Source: Streptomyces sp. XY006
GTDB taxonomy: Bacteria; Actinomycetota; Actinomycetes; Streptomycetales; Streptomycetaceae
Assembly: GCF_002237655.1 (NCBI RefSeq)
Contig: NZ_NOKT01000022.1
Span: forward strand, 62,001-126,000
DNA length: 64,000 bases
Direction of reading: 5' to 3'
In this document: one piece after another, positions 8,113 to 17,662 of the stretch
How positions within the stretch are numbered: the stretch's first letter is position 1
How the letters are laid out: the number at the start of each line of letters is the position of its first letter
Made by a program: the position numbers and the translations under genes
The notes under the pieces: generated by a model
The model's input: the letters and a program-made list of their open reading frames with translations, nothing else
What the model was told of the DNA's origin: nothing
Databases searched by the model: none

Positions 8113-8895
8113 ATGGCAATCATCAGTACGGCCGGCCTGGCCCGTACCTTCCGGACCAAGCACGGCCCCGTCCAGGCCGTGCGCGGCATCGACCTGACCG
8201 TCCGCGAGGGCGAGATCCTCGGCTTCCTCGGCCCGAACGGCGCCGGCAAGACGACGACCCTGCGGATGCTGACGACCCTGCTGGAGCCGACCGGCGGCGC
8301 CGCCACCGTCGCGGGCCACGACCTGGCGGCCGACCCGGCCGGGGTGCGGCGGGCCTGTGGCTACGTGGCACAGTCCGGCGGGGTCGACCCGCAGATCAGC
8401 GTGCGCGAGGAGCTGGTCACGCAGGGGCGTCTGTACCGGCTGACCAGGGCGCGGGCCGCCGAGCGCGCCGAGGAGCTGGCCCGCGAGCTGGGCCTGGCCG
8501 AGCTGCTCGACCGCAAGTGCGGCGCGCTCTCCGGCGGGCAGCGGCGGCGGCTGGACATCGCGATGGCGCTCACCCACCGCCCGAAGGTGCTGTTCCTGGA
8601 CGAGCCGACGACCGGGCTCGACCCGGGCAGCCGCGCCGACCTGTGGGACCTGGTGCGGCGGCTGCGCGACGAGCACGGCACGACCGTCTTCCTGACCACC
8701 CACTACCTCGACGAGGCCGACGCGCTCTCCGACCGGCTGGTGATCGTCGACGGGGGCGTGGTGGTCGCCGAGGGCACCCCGAGCGCGCTGAAGCTGCGCT
8801 ACGGCGGCTCGCTCGACGCCTCGCTCCAGGACACGTTCCTCGCCATCACCGGCCGCAGCGCCACCCCGGCCGACGCCGCCCCCGTGGCCGTATAG
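8113..8895 (+). CDS. ABC exporter ATP-binding protein, DrrA-like (260 aa)
   Basis: This ATPase subunit of an ABC-2 type exporter has Walker A GPNGAGKTT, signature LSGGQRRRLDIAMAL, Walker B VLFLDEPTTGLDP and the switch histidine in TTHYLDEAD. The pattern is that of the DrrA family, which exports drugs or natural products. The permease gene follows at 31 bases, so the two form an operon. ATG 8113 gives the usual N-terminus; the in-frame extension from 8068 runs through the operator and is rejected. Confidence 0.93.
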   Translation: MAIISTAGLARTFRTKHGPVQAVRGIDLTVREGEILGFLGPNGAGKTTTLRMLTTLLEPTGGAATVAGHDLAADPAGVRRACGYVAQSGGVDPQISVREELVTQGRLYRLTRARAAERAEELARELGLAELLDRKCGALSGGQRRRLDIAMALTHRPKVLFLDEPTTGLDPGSRADLWDLVRRLRDEHGTTVFLTTHYLDEADALSDRLVIVDGGVVVAEGTPSALKLRYGGSLDASLQDTFLAITGRSATPADAAPVAV

Positions 8896-8926
8896 GCCGT
8901 CCCCGTCTCCGTACAGGAAGTCCCCG

Positions 8927-9676
8927 ATGCTGCTCCACGACACGGCCCTCGTCTACGGCCGCTATCTCCGCCAGTCCCTGCGCTCGCGCTTCGCGCTGCT
9001 GTTCGGCGTGCTGATGCCGCTGCTGTACCTGCTGTTCTTCGGCCCGCTGCTGACCGGTCTGCCGCTCGGCGAGCGGAGCAGCTCCTGGCAGGTGCTGGTC
9101 CCCGGGCTGCTGCTCCAACTGGGGCTGTTCGGGGCGTCCTTCGCCGGTTTCACGATCATCATGGAGAAGGGGCAGGGGGTGGTCGAGCGGATGCGGGTCA
9201 CCCCGGTCAGCCGGCTGGCCCTGCTGCTCGGCCGGGTGCTGCGGGAGGCGACGGTCTTCGTCTTCCAGGCGGTGCTGCTGGTGCTGGCGGCGGTGGCGAT
9301 GGGCCTGCGGGCGCCGCTCGCCGGCGTGCTGATCGGCTTCGGCTTCGTCGCGCTGCTCACCGTGTCGCTGTCCGCGCTGTCGTACGCGCTGGCGATGAAA
9401 CTGAGCACCCCGCAGGGCTTCGGCCCCACGGTCAACGCGCTCACGATGCCGTCGATGCTGCTGTCCGGCCTGATGCTGCCGATGTCCCTGGGCCCGGCGT
9501 GGCTGGACTTTCTGTCGCACCTCATGCCGTTCCGCTACCTGGTGGACGCGGTGCGGGACGCCTACGTCGGCAGCTACGCCACGGCCGACATGCTGTACGG
9601 CGTGCTGGTGGCCCTCGGTCTCGCCGCGCTGGCCGTGACGGTGGGCACACGCGTGTTCCGATCGGCCGGAGCGTAA
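8927..9676 (+). CDS. ABC-2 type exporter permease, DrrB-like (249 aa)
   Basis: Six hydrophobic segments start with LLFGVLMPLLYLLFFGPLL near residues 24-42. The central region with the ABC-2 signature (SMLLSGLMLPMSLGPAWLDFLSHLMPFRYLVDAVR in pieces) precedes the last helix. It is the membrane partner of the preceding ATPase, and together they form an exporter controlled by the adjacent TetR protein. The substrate is unknown. Confidence 0.92.
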   Translation: MLLHDTALVYGRYLRQSLRSRFALLFGVLMPLLYLLFFGPLLTGLPLGERSSSWQVLVPGLLLQLGLFGASFAGFTIIMEKGQGVVERMRVTPVSRLALLLGRVLREATVFVFQAVLLVLAAVAMGLRAPLAGVLIGFGFVALLTVSLSALSYALAMKLSTPQGFGPTVNALTMPSMLLSGLMLPMSLGPAWLDFLSHLMPFRYLVDAVRDAYVGSYATADMLYGVLVALGLAALAVTVGTRVFRSAGA

Positions 9677-9689
9677 CTACGCTGGCCGC

Positions 9690-10262
9690 ATGGTCAATCT
9701 GACGCGCATCTACACCAGGACCGGTGACCAGGGCACGACCGCCCTCGGCGACATGAGCCGGGTCGCCAAAACGGACCTGCGGATCTCGGCGTACGCCGAC
9801 GCCAACGAGGCGAACGCCGTGATCGGCACGGCGATCGCGCTGGGCGGCCTCGACGAGGAAGTCGTCAAGGTCCTCACCCGCGTGCAGAACGACCTGTTCG
9901 ACGTGGGTGCGGACCTGTCGACGCCGGTGGTGGAGAACCCGGAGTTCCCGCCGCTGCGGGTCGAGCAGTTCTACATCGACCGGCTGGAGGCGGACTGCGA
10001 CCGCTTCAACGAGCGGCTGGACAAGCTCCGCTCCTTCATCCTCCCGGGCGGTACGGCGGGCGCGGCCCTGCTGCACCAGGCCTGCACGGTGGTCCGCCGC
10101 GCGGAACGCTCGACCTGGGCGGCCCTGGAGGCCCACGCCGACACGATGAACCCCCTGACGGCCACCTACCTCAACCGCCTCTCCGACCTCCTGTTCATCC
10201 TGGCGAGGACGGCGAACAAGGAGGCCGGGGACGTGCTGTGGGTGCCGGGCGGCGAACGCTGA
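9690..10262 (+). CDS. PduO-type ATP:cob(I)alamin adenosyltransferase (190 aa)
   Basis: It transfers the adenosyl group of ATP to cob(I)alamin, making coenzyme B12 for enzymes such as methylmalonyl-CoA mutase. The N-terminal ATP-binding stretch IYTRTGDQGTTAL is at residues 5-17, and the C-terminal helix NRLSDLLFILAR is typical of the family. It starts 13 bases after the permease, so it may be co-transcribed, although no functional link is evident. Confidence 0.93.
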   Translation: MVNLTRIYTRTGDQGTTALGDMSRVAKTDLRISAYADANEANAVIGTAIALGGLDEEVVKVLTRVQNDLFDVGADLSTPVVENPEFPPLRVEQFYIDRLEADCDRFNERLDKLRSFILPGGTAGAALLHQACTVVRRAERSTWAALEAHADTMNPLTATYLNRLSDLLFILARTANKEAGDVLWVPGGER

Positions 10263-10302
10263 CACCCCGGGCGGACGTGTCGTGGGTGCCGGGTGGGGAG
10301 CG

Positions 10303-10491
10303 TCAGGTTCTGCCTCGCGCGGCGTGCCAGAGGCCGTTGGCGGAGAGGACTCCGCCGACGACCATCAGCACGACGCCCGCCTTGGTCAGGGTGACGACGG
10401 GGACGTCCACGTCGCCGGTGAACCGCCACAGCGCCAGGCCGATCAGGAACGTGATGACACCTTCTGCCGCGTACTGCTTGGCCTTGCTCAT
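10303..10491 (-). CDS. Small two-helix membrane protein, DUF5708-like (62 aa)
   Basis: The protein has two predicted transmembrane helices, GVITFLIGLALWRFTG and AGVVLMVVGGVLSANGLW, with a short basic tail. It resembles the Streptomyces DUF5708 group, but this is recalled, not searched. Its ATG overlaps the stop of the upstream membrane-protein gene by 4 bases (ATGA), so the two are translationally coupled. The function is unknown. Confidence 0.75.
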   Translation of the reverse strand: MSKAKQYAAEGVITFLIGLALWRFTGDVDVPVVTLTKAGVVLMVVGGVLSANGLWHAARGRT

Positions 10492-11069
10492 CGGTGGAGC
10501 CTCTCCTTCGGGTCGGTGACCGCCTCCGGCGCGCCCGCGGGGGCCTTCCGCGGCCAGATGAGATAACTCAGCGCGACCAGCCCGTGGATCCCGGCCGCAC
10601 GCCAGGCCACATGGCGCCAGCTCTCCAGGGAGGTCACGCGGCTCGGGTCGTCCACGTACCAGATGGCGAGCTGCAGGAGCGCGGTCGCGACGGCGGCGCC
10701 CAGCACCGTGCCCAGCCAGACCCTGCCCTCGTGCCGGGCCCGGGCCATGCCGTACCGCGGCGGCTTCGCGGGCGGCGGGGCCCCGCCGAAGCGGTGGGCC
10801 GCGTGCCCGTCGAGCCACTTCACGGTCCGGTGTCCGTGGCCGACGGTGTAGCCGATGTACAGCGCGGCCAGCCCGTGCGTCCAGTCGGGTTCCGCGCCGT
10901 TCTTCAGATCCAGCGCGGTGGCGACCAGCAGCACGACCTCCAGCAGCGGCTCGCACAGCAGCAGCGCCAGCCCCGTACGCGGCATGCGCAGCACGTAACG
11001 GAAGGCCAGTCCGGCCGCCAGCAGCACCCAGAAGCCGATCTCACAGGCGGCGATCAAGGCGACGATCAC
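10488..11069 (-). CDS. Predicted integral membrane protein (193 aa)
   Basis: Four to five hydrophobic segments include IVALIAACEIGFWVLLAAGL at the N-terminus and LGTVLGAAVATALLQLAIWYV in the middle. A short cytoplasmic stretch (HGHRTVKWLDGH) lies between helices. No catalytic motif is recognised. It is coupled by a 4-base overlap to the small DUF5708-like gene and is divergent from the histidine kinase gene at 11222. Confidence 0.75.
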   Translation of the reverse strand: MIVALIAACEIGFWVLLAAGLAFRYVLRMPRTGLALLLCEPLLEVVLLVATALDLKNGAEPDWTHGLAALYIGYTVGHGHRTVKWLDGHAAHRFGGAPPPAKPPRYGMARARHEGRVWLGTVLGAAVATALLQLAIWYVDDPSRVTSLESWRHVAWRAAGIHGLVALSYLIWPRKAPAGAPEAVTDPKERLHR

Positions 11070-11221
11070 GGTTCGCTCCTCTCGGTCACCCTTCCAGGCT
11101 CCCGGGCGGCGCGGCCGGAGTCGTCGTCGCGACTGACGAACCCTCGGTACATCGAAAGATGCAGTCCAGGACCCTTCGCGGGGATCAGGCGCGGGGCCCG
11201 GCGGCCGTGTTGGATGGTGCC

Positions 11222-12427
11222 ATGGCCGTACGACTCCCCCGCCCCCGCCGCTTCGACGCCCACGTCGCGCTGGGCGGTCTGCTCGGCGGGCTGCTGCTGT
11301 GGGGCGTCGGCCTGGCCACCCGCCCGCACACCGAGCCGTACGTGCTGCTGCCCGGGCGCTGGCCCCTGCTGCTGCCGCTCGTCGTGATGGCCGGCTGCGA
11401 GCTGCTGCGCCGCGGCGCCCCGCGCGTCGCCCTGCTGATCGGCACGCCCGCGATCGTGCTGGATCTGCTCACCCAGGGCAACCTGGTCACGCTCCTGATG
11501 TACACCGACCTGATGTACGCGGCCGTCCTGTACGGGCCGCCCGCCTCGGCCCACCGCATCCCGCGCATCACGGGGCTGCTCACGGTGGCCGCGGCCGTGG
11601 TGCCGTTCGCGATCTGGCGCGAGCCGGAGGCGCTGCTCATCGGCGTGCTCACCGGCCTGGTCACCTTCGGGCCCGCCGCCACCGGCCTGATCGTCCGCAA
11701 CCACCGCGACGCGGCCGAGGCGGCCCGGCTGCGCGCCGAGCAGACCGCGCTGCTCGCCGAGATGGACCGCACGCAGGCCGTCACCGCCGAGCGCGCCCGG
11801 ATGGCCCGCGAACTGCACGACATGGTCGCCAACCACCTCTCCGCGATCGCCATCCACTCCACGGCCGCCCTCTCCCTCCAGGACCCCAGGACCTCGCAGG
11901 AGGCGCTGGTGGTGATCCGCGAGAACAGCGTCGAGGGGCTCGCGGAGATGCGGCGGCTCATCGGGATCCTGCGCGACTCCAGCGGCGACACCGAGCCGGT
12001 CGCCGCCCCCACCCTCGACGGCCTCGGCGCCCTGGTGGACAACGCGCGCACCAACGGTCTCGACGTCACCCTCGACGCCGCCTTGGACGCGGCGCGGGGC
12101 CCGGTGCCGGCGCCGGTGGAGCTCGCCGCCTACCGCATCGTCCAGGAGTCGCTCACCAACGCCCTCAAGCACGCCGGCGCCGGCCGGGTCGCCGTGTCCC
12201 TCGCCCGGTGCGACGGCGTTCTGCGGGTGGCGGTGACCAGCCCTTACGGCGACCGCGACGGGCCCACGGCCCCCGGCTCGGGTGCCGGACTGGTCGGCAT
12301 GCGCGAGCGCGCCGCGCTGCTGGACGGCACCTTCGAGGCCGGTCCCGAGGACTCGCCGGACGGCAAGATCTGGGCCGTCCGCGCCACCCTGCCCGTCAGC
12401 GACACCGTCGAAGGAGACACCGCATGA
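11222..12427 (+). CDS. NarL-group sensor histidine kinase (401 aa)
   Basis: Several transmembrane helices fill the first ~170 residues (ALGGLLGGLLLWGVGL is the first). A coiled linker follows, then the HisKA_3 phospho-acceptor box RMARELHDMVANHLSAI with its histidine in ELHD. The C-terminal ATPase domain contains the N-box ESLTNALKHA and GAGLVGMRER. It is coupled to the response regulator by a 4-base ATGA overlap. The signal is unknown. ATG 11222 is preferred because longer starts give a non-homologous leader. Confidence 0.9.
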   Translation: MAVRLPRPRRFDAHVALGGLLGGLLLWGVGLATRPHTEPYVLLPGRWPLLLPLVVMAGCELLRRGAPRVALLIGTPAIVLDLLTQGNLVTLLMYTDLMYAAVLYGPPASAHRIPRITGLLTVAAAVVPFAIWREPEALLIGVLTGLVTFGPAATGLIVRNHRDAAEAARLRAEQTALLAEMDRTQAVTAERARMARELHDMVANHLSAIAIHSTAALSLQDPRTSQEALVVIRENSVEGLAEMRRLIGILRDSSGDTEPVAAPTLDGLGALVDNARTNGLDVTLDAALDAARGPVPAPVELAAYRIVQESLTNALKHAGAGRVAVSLARCDGVLRVAVTSPYGDRDGPTAPGSGAGLVGMRERAALLDGTFEAGPEDSPDGKIWAVRATLPVSDTVEGDTA

Positions 12428-13065
12428 TCCGCGTCCTGGTCGCCGAGGACCAGTCGGCCGTCCGCGCGGGCCTGGTCCTGATCCTGCGCAGCGCGCCCGA
12501 CATCGAGGTCGTCGGCGAGGCGGCGGACGGCGAGCAGGCGGTGGCGCTGGCCCGCGAGCTGCGGCCCGACCTGGTGCTGATGGACGTTCAGATGCCGCGT
12601 CTGGACGGGGTGTCGGCCACTCGGCAGGTCGTGGCGGAAGGGCTCGCGGACGTGCTGGTGCTGACCACCTTCGACCTCGACGCGTACGTGTTCGGGGCGC
12701 TGCGCGCGGGCGCGTCCGGGTTCCTGCTGAAGAACACCGAGGCGCGGGACCTGCTGGAGGCGGTACGGACGGTGGCGCGCGGCGAGGGCCTGATCGCCCC
12801 GGCCGTCACCCGTCGGCTGATCGCGGAGTTCGCCGCGAAGCCCGCCCGGGAGCCCGCGGCCGATCCGGCGGTGCTGGATCGGCTGACGCGCCGTGAGCGC
12901 GAGGTGCTGTCCTGTCTGGGCGAGGGCCTGTCGAACGCGGGCATCGCCGAGCGGCTCGACATGGCGGAGGCGACGGTGAAGACGCACGTCAGCCGCCTGC
13001 TGGCCAAGCTGGAGCTGCGCAGCCGGGTGCAAGCGGCGGTGCTCGCGCAGGAGTTGGGGATCTGA
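12424..13065 (+). CDS. NarL/FixJ-type response regulator (213 aa)
   Basis: The receiver domain has the acidic pair ED at residues 8-9, phospho-acceptor D in LVLMDVQMPRLDG near residue 53, and the lysine in FLLKN. The C-terminal LuxR-type helix-turn-helix (LTRREREVLSCLGEG, then AEATVKTHVSRLLAKL) is complete. It is the partner of the overlapping kinase. The chitinase gene lies 133 bases downstream on the same strand, so chitinase control by this pair is possible, in line with ChiS/ChiR pairs next to chitinases in other Streptomyces. That link is an inference. Confidence 0.92.
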   Translation: MIRVLVAEDQSAVRAGLVLILRSAPDIEVVGEAADGEQAVALARELRPDLVLMDVQMPRLDGVSATRQVVAEGLADVLVLTTFDLDAYVFGALRAGASGFLLKNTEARDLLEAVRTVARGEGLIAPAVTRRLIAEFAAKPAREPAADPAVLDRLTRREREVLSCLGEGLSNAGIAERLDMAEATVKTHVSRLLAKLELRSRVQAAVLAQELGI

Positions 13066-13092
13066 TCCGGCGCGGATCACACCGGGTCACGG

Positions 13093-13134
13093 TGGTCCAG
13101 ACCTATTGACCGGTGGTCCAGACCTTTCTATTCT
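13093..13134 (+). promoter_or_regulatory. Chitinase promoter with paired 12-bp direct repeats
   Basis: TGGTCCAGACCT occurs at 13093-13104 and again at 13114-13125, a 21-bp period (two helical turns). TTGACC (13106-13111) and TATTCT (13129-13134), 17 bp apart, form a good vegetative promoter. The second repeat lies in its spacer. Paired repeats of this sequence are known from Streptomyces chitinase promoters, where they mediate chitin induction and glucose repression. They resemble the binding site of the GlcNAc regulator DasR. Confidence 0.9.
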
Positions 13135-13198
13135 CACCGCACCATGTGTGGCGTGAGGCTCAGTCACGCCCCCCACAACTCCATCAAGGAGGCGCAGC

Positions 13199-15025
<1,827 letters not shown>

Positions 15026-15077
15026 ACCGCTTCAAAGAAAGGTTCTAAGGGCCAAAGGCCCTAAGCGACATTGACGC

Positions 15078-15145
15078 TCCCCCAGACTTCGTCTGGGGGG
15101 ACCCCCACCCAGCGGGTGAACGTGGCTACGCCACGTTCACCCGCT
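15078..15145. terminator. Two tandem hairpins between chitinase and the convergent gene
   Basis: The first hairpin (15079-15087 with 15091-15099, CCCCCAGAC and complement, loop TTC) is a likely chitinase terminator. The second is a perfect 16-bp stem (15111-15126 with 15130-15145) with a 3-base loop. Its inner arm includes the last codons and TAG stop of the minus-strand gene, so the end of that protein (GQRVNVA) is encoded within the stem. Confidence 0.75.
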
Positions 15146-15572
15146 GTCCGGGCGGGGCTGCCTCAAGCCACGCGAGGAAACCGGTCAGCGCGTCTTCGCT
15201 CATGGCGAGCTCCAGGCGCGTGCCCCGGTGCAGACAGGCCAGGATCACATGGTCGGAGAGGAGCGCCAGCTCCTCCTCGCCCTCCGGGACCCGGCGGCCG
15301 GCCACCTCGATCGCGGACCGCTCCAGAACACGGCGCGGACGCGGCGAGTACGAGAAGACACGGAACCACTCGACGCGGTCGCCGTTGTACCGGGCCACCC
15401 CGTACGCCCAGCCCTTGCCGTTCGCGTCGCCCTGCTCGGGGACGTCCCAGCGCAGGCTGGCGTCGAACGTGCCGCCCGAACGCTGGATCAGCCGGCGGCG
15501 CAGCCCGAAGACGAACAGGCCCACCACCACGAGGGCCACCACGATTCCGCACACAGTCAGAGCGAGGACCAT
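15126..15572 (-). CDS. DUF2550-family single-pass membrane protein (148 aa)
   Basis: One N-terminal transmembrane helix (VLALTVCGIVVALVVVGLFVFGL) is followed by a cytoplasmic beta-rich domain (GWAYGVARYNGDRVEWFRVFSY) and a short C-terminal helix. Actinobacteria conserve this DUF2550 protein just downstream of the atp operon; its function is unknown. The ATG at 15572 is preferred to the GTG at 15578, because the GAGGAGG ribosome site is 9 bases from the ATG but only 3 from the GTG. Confidence 0.85.
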   Translation of the reverse strand: MVLALTVCGIVVALVVVGLFVFGLRRRLIQRSGGTFDASLRWDVPEQGDANGKGWAYGVARYNGDRVEWFRVFSYSPRPRRVLERSAIEVAGRRVPEGEEELALLSDHVILACLHRGTRLELAMSEDALTGFLAWLEAAPPGQRVNVA

Positions 15573-15628
15573 CGACACCGACCTCCTCGTCTCCTAGGTA
15601 ACGGAACGTAAAAAACACCCACATCCAC

Positions 15629-15677
15629 CTCAGCCGCGGCCGGGTCCGGATCTCTCCGGTACCCAGCCGCGGCTGAG
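15629..15677 (-). terminator. Terminator of the ATP synthase operon
   Basis: A long stem starts with 12 perfect pairs (15629-15640 with 15666-15677, CTCAGCCGCGGC and complement). It continues with GGGT/ACCC and CCGGA/TCCGG and ends in loop TCTC. It sits 26 bases downstream of the atpC stop. Confidence 0.88.
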
Positions 15678-15702
15678 TGACGACTTCACACGGCGGGCAG
15701 TG

Positions 15703-16080
15703 TCAGCGCGCCGCCGTCGCAGCCCGCAGACGGACGTCCGCGCGGCGCTGGGCCTCCGCGTCGTCCTCCGCCTTCGCGCGCTCCAGCTCCCGCTCCGCGC
15801 GCTGGACGTCGATCTCGTCCGACAGCTCGGCGACTTCCGCCAGCAGCGAGAGCTTGTCGTCGGCGAACGAGATGAAACCGCCGTGCACCGCGGCGACGAC
15901 CGTCCCGCCGTCGCTCGTGCGGATGGTCACCGGGCCCGACTCCAGCACACCGAGCAGCGGCTGGTGACCGGGCATGACGCCGATGTCGCCGGACGTGGTG
16001 CGCGCGACGACCAGGGTGGCCTGGCCGGACCAGACCTCACGGTCGGCCGCGACCAGCGCGACGTGCAGCTCAGCAGCCAA
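15703..16080 (-). CDS. atpC: ATP synthase F1 subunit epsilon
   Basis: The epsilon subunit is part of the central stalk and an inhibitor of ATP hydrolysis. The N-terminal beta-sandwich (LHVALVAADREVWSG, then IGVMPGHQPLLGVL) is followed by a charged C-terminal helical region (AERELERAKAEDDAEA). A TTG start at 16080 (125 aa) has a GAGGAG site 6 bases upstream and gives the AAELHVALV N-terminus known from other Streptomyces. Longer in-frame starts lack a ribosome site. Confidence 0.93.
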   Translation of the reverse strand: MAAELHVALVAADREVWSGQATLVVARTTSGDIGVMPGHQPLLGVLESGPVTIRTSDGGTVVAAVHGGFISFADDKLSLLAEVAELSDEIDVQRAERELERAKAEDDAEAQRRADVRLRAATAAR

Positions 16081-16148
16081 GGTGGCTCCTCGGGTCACCA
16101 CCCGGCGGGAGTGCCGGGTGTTGGTTACAAGTCTAAGGGGCGTGACGA

Positions 16149-16213
16149 AGGGGGCGGGACGTTCCCCGCCCCCTCCGCCGTGAGCACGAGGCTCACGATG
16201 AGCACGAGGCTCA
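16149..16213 (-). promoter_or_regulatory. Hairpin and duplicated 18-bp repeat between atpD and atpC
   Basis: A perfect 10-bp stem (16149-16158 with 16165-16174, AGGGGGCGGG and complement) lies in the atpD-atpC gap. Two copies of TGAGCACGAGGCTCA, each a small hairpin, lie at 16181-16195 and 16199-16213. The second copy contains the atpD stop codon. Such structures could protect the mRNA end or lower epsilon expression by partial termination. Confidence 0.6.
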
Positions 16214-17659
16214 GGAGACGCCGAGCTCCTTCGCGTTCTTCTTCAGGTCCTCGAGACCACCGCACATGAAGAACGCCTGCTCCGGGAAGTGGTCGTACTC
16301 GCCGTCGCAGATCGCGTTGAACGCGGCGATCGACTCGTCCAGCGGCACGTCCGAACCGTCCACGCCGGTGAACTGCTTGGCGGCGTGGGTGTTCTGGGAC
16401 AGGAAGCGCTCCACGCGACGGGCACGGTGGACGACGAGCTTGTCCTCCTCGCCGAGCTCGTCGATACCGAGGATCGCGATGATGTCCTGCAGGTCCTTGT
16501 ACTTCTGCAGGATGTTCTTCACGCGCATCGCGGCGTTGTAGTGGTCCGCCGAGATGTACCGCGGGTCGAGGATGCGGGACGTCGAGTCCAGCGGGTCCAC
16601 GGCCGGGTAGATGCCCTTCTCGGAGATCGGACGGGACAGCACCGTCGTCGCGTCGAGGTGGGCGAAGGTGGTGGCCGGGGCCGGGTCGGTCAGGTCGTCC
16701 GCGGGGACGTAGATCGCCTGCATCGAGGTGATCGAGTGACCACGGGTCGAGGTGATGCGCTCCTGGAGGATGCCCATCTCGTCGGCCAGGTTCGGCTGGT
16801 AGCCCACCGCGGAGGGCATACGGCCGAGCAGGGTCGACACCTCGGAACCGGCCTGGGTGAAGCGGAAGATGTTGTCGATGAAGAACAGCACGTCCTGCTT
16901 CTGGACGTCACGGAAGTACTCCGCCATCGTCAGGCCGGCCAGGGCCACGCGCAGACGGGTGCCCGGGGGCTCGTCCATCTGGCCGAAGACCAGGGCGGTC
17001 TTGTCCAGAACGCCGGACTCTTCCATCTCCGCGATGAGGTCGTTGCCCTCCCGGGTGCGCTCGCCGACGCCCGCGAAGACGGAGACGCCCTCGTGGAGGT
17101 TGGCGACACGCATGATCATTTCCTGGATCAGCACGGTCTTGCCGACACCGGCGCCACCGAACAGACCGATCTTGCCGCCCTTGACGTACGGGGTGAGCAG
17201 GTCGACGACCTTCAGGCCCGTCTCGAACATCTCGGTCTTCGACTCGAGCTGGTCGAACGCGGGGGCCTTGCGGTGGATGGGCCAGCGCTCGCCCGTGTGG
17301 ACCTCGTCGCTGTTCAGCACCTCACCGAGGGTGTTGAACACCTTGCCCTTGGTGAAGTCGCCGACGGGGACGGAGATACCCGCGCCGGTGTCGGTCACCG
17401 GGGCCTGGCGGACCAGGCCGTCGGTGGGCTGCATCGAGATCGCGCGGACCAGGCCGTCGCCCAGGTGCTGCGCGACCTCCAGGGTCAGCGTCTTCTTCTC
17501 GCCCGCGAGCGCCGGGTCGGCGACCTCGACGTGCAGGGCGTTGTAGATCTCCGGCATCGCGTCGACGGGGAACTCCACGTCGACGACCGGGCCGATGACC
17601 CGCGCGACGCGGCCAGTGGCCACGCCAGCAGGAGCGGTCGGCTCAACAGTGGTGGTCAT
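16211..17659 (-). CDS. atpD: ATP synthase F1 subunit beta (482 aa)
   Basis: This is the catalytic subunit of F1. Walker A GGAGVGKT is near residue 160 and Walker B VLFFIDNIFRFTQAG near 255-270. The catalytic glutamate segment GERTREGNDL is present, as is the C-terminal helical domain ending DLKKNAKELGVS. The start MTTTVEPTAPAG is the first plausible one and lies 3 bases after the atpG stop, consistent with tight coupling. Confidence 0.98.
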   Translation of the reverse strand: MTTTVEPTAPAGVATGRVARVIGPVVDVEFPVDAMPEIYNALHVEVADPALAGEKKTLTLEVAQHLGDGLVRAISMQPTDGLVRQAPVTDTGAGISVPVGDFTKGKVFNTLGEVLNSDEVHTGERWPIHRKAPAFDQLESKTEMFETGLKVVDLLTPYVKGGKIGLFGGAGVGKTVLIQEMIMRVANLHEGVSVFAGVGERTREGNDLIAEMEESGVLDKTALVFGQMDEPPGTRLRVALAGLTMAEYFRDVQKQDVLFFIDNIFRFTQAGSEVSTLLGRMPSAVGYQPNLADEMGILQERITSTRGHSITSMQAIYVPADDLTDPAPATTFAHLDATTVLSRPISEKGIYPAVDPLDSTSRILDPRYISADHYNAAMRVKNILQKYKDLQDIIAILGIDELGEEDKLVVHRARRVERFLSQNTHAAKQFTGVDGSDVPLDESIAAFNAICDGEYDHFPEQAFFMCGGLEDLKKNAKELGVS

Positions 17660-17662
17660 TTG

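Noticed and set aside
8927..10262. Natural-product biosynthetic cluster around the exporter
   Set aside because: No biosynthetic gene is adjacent. The neighbours are an adenosyltransferase and housekeeping genes.
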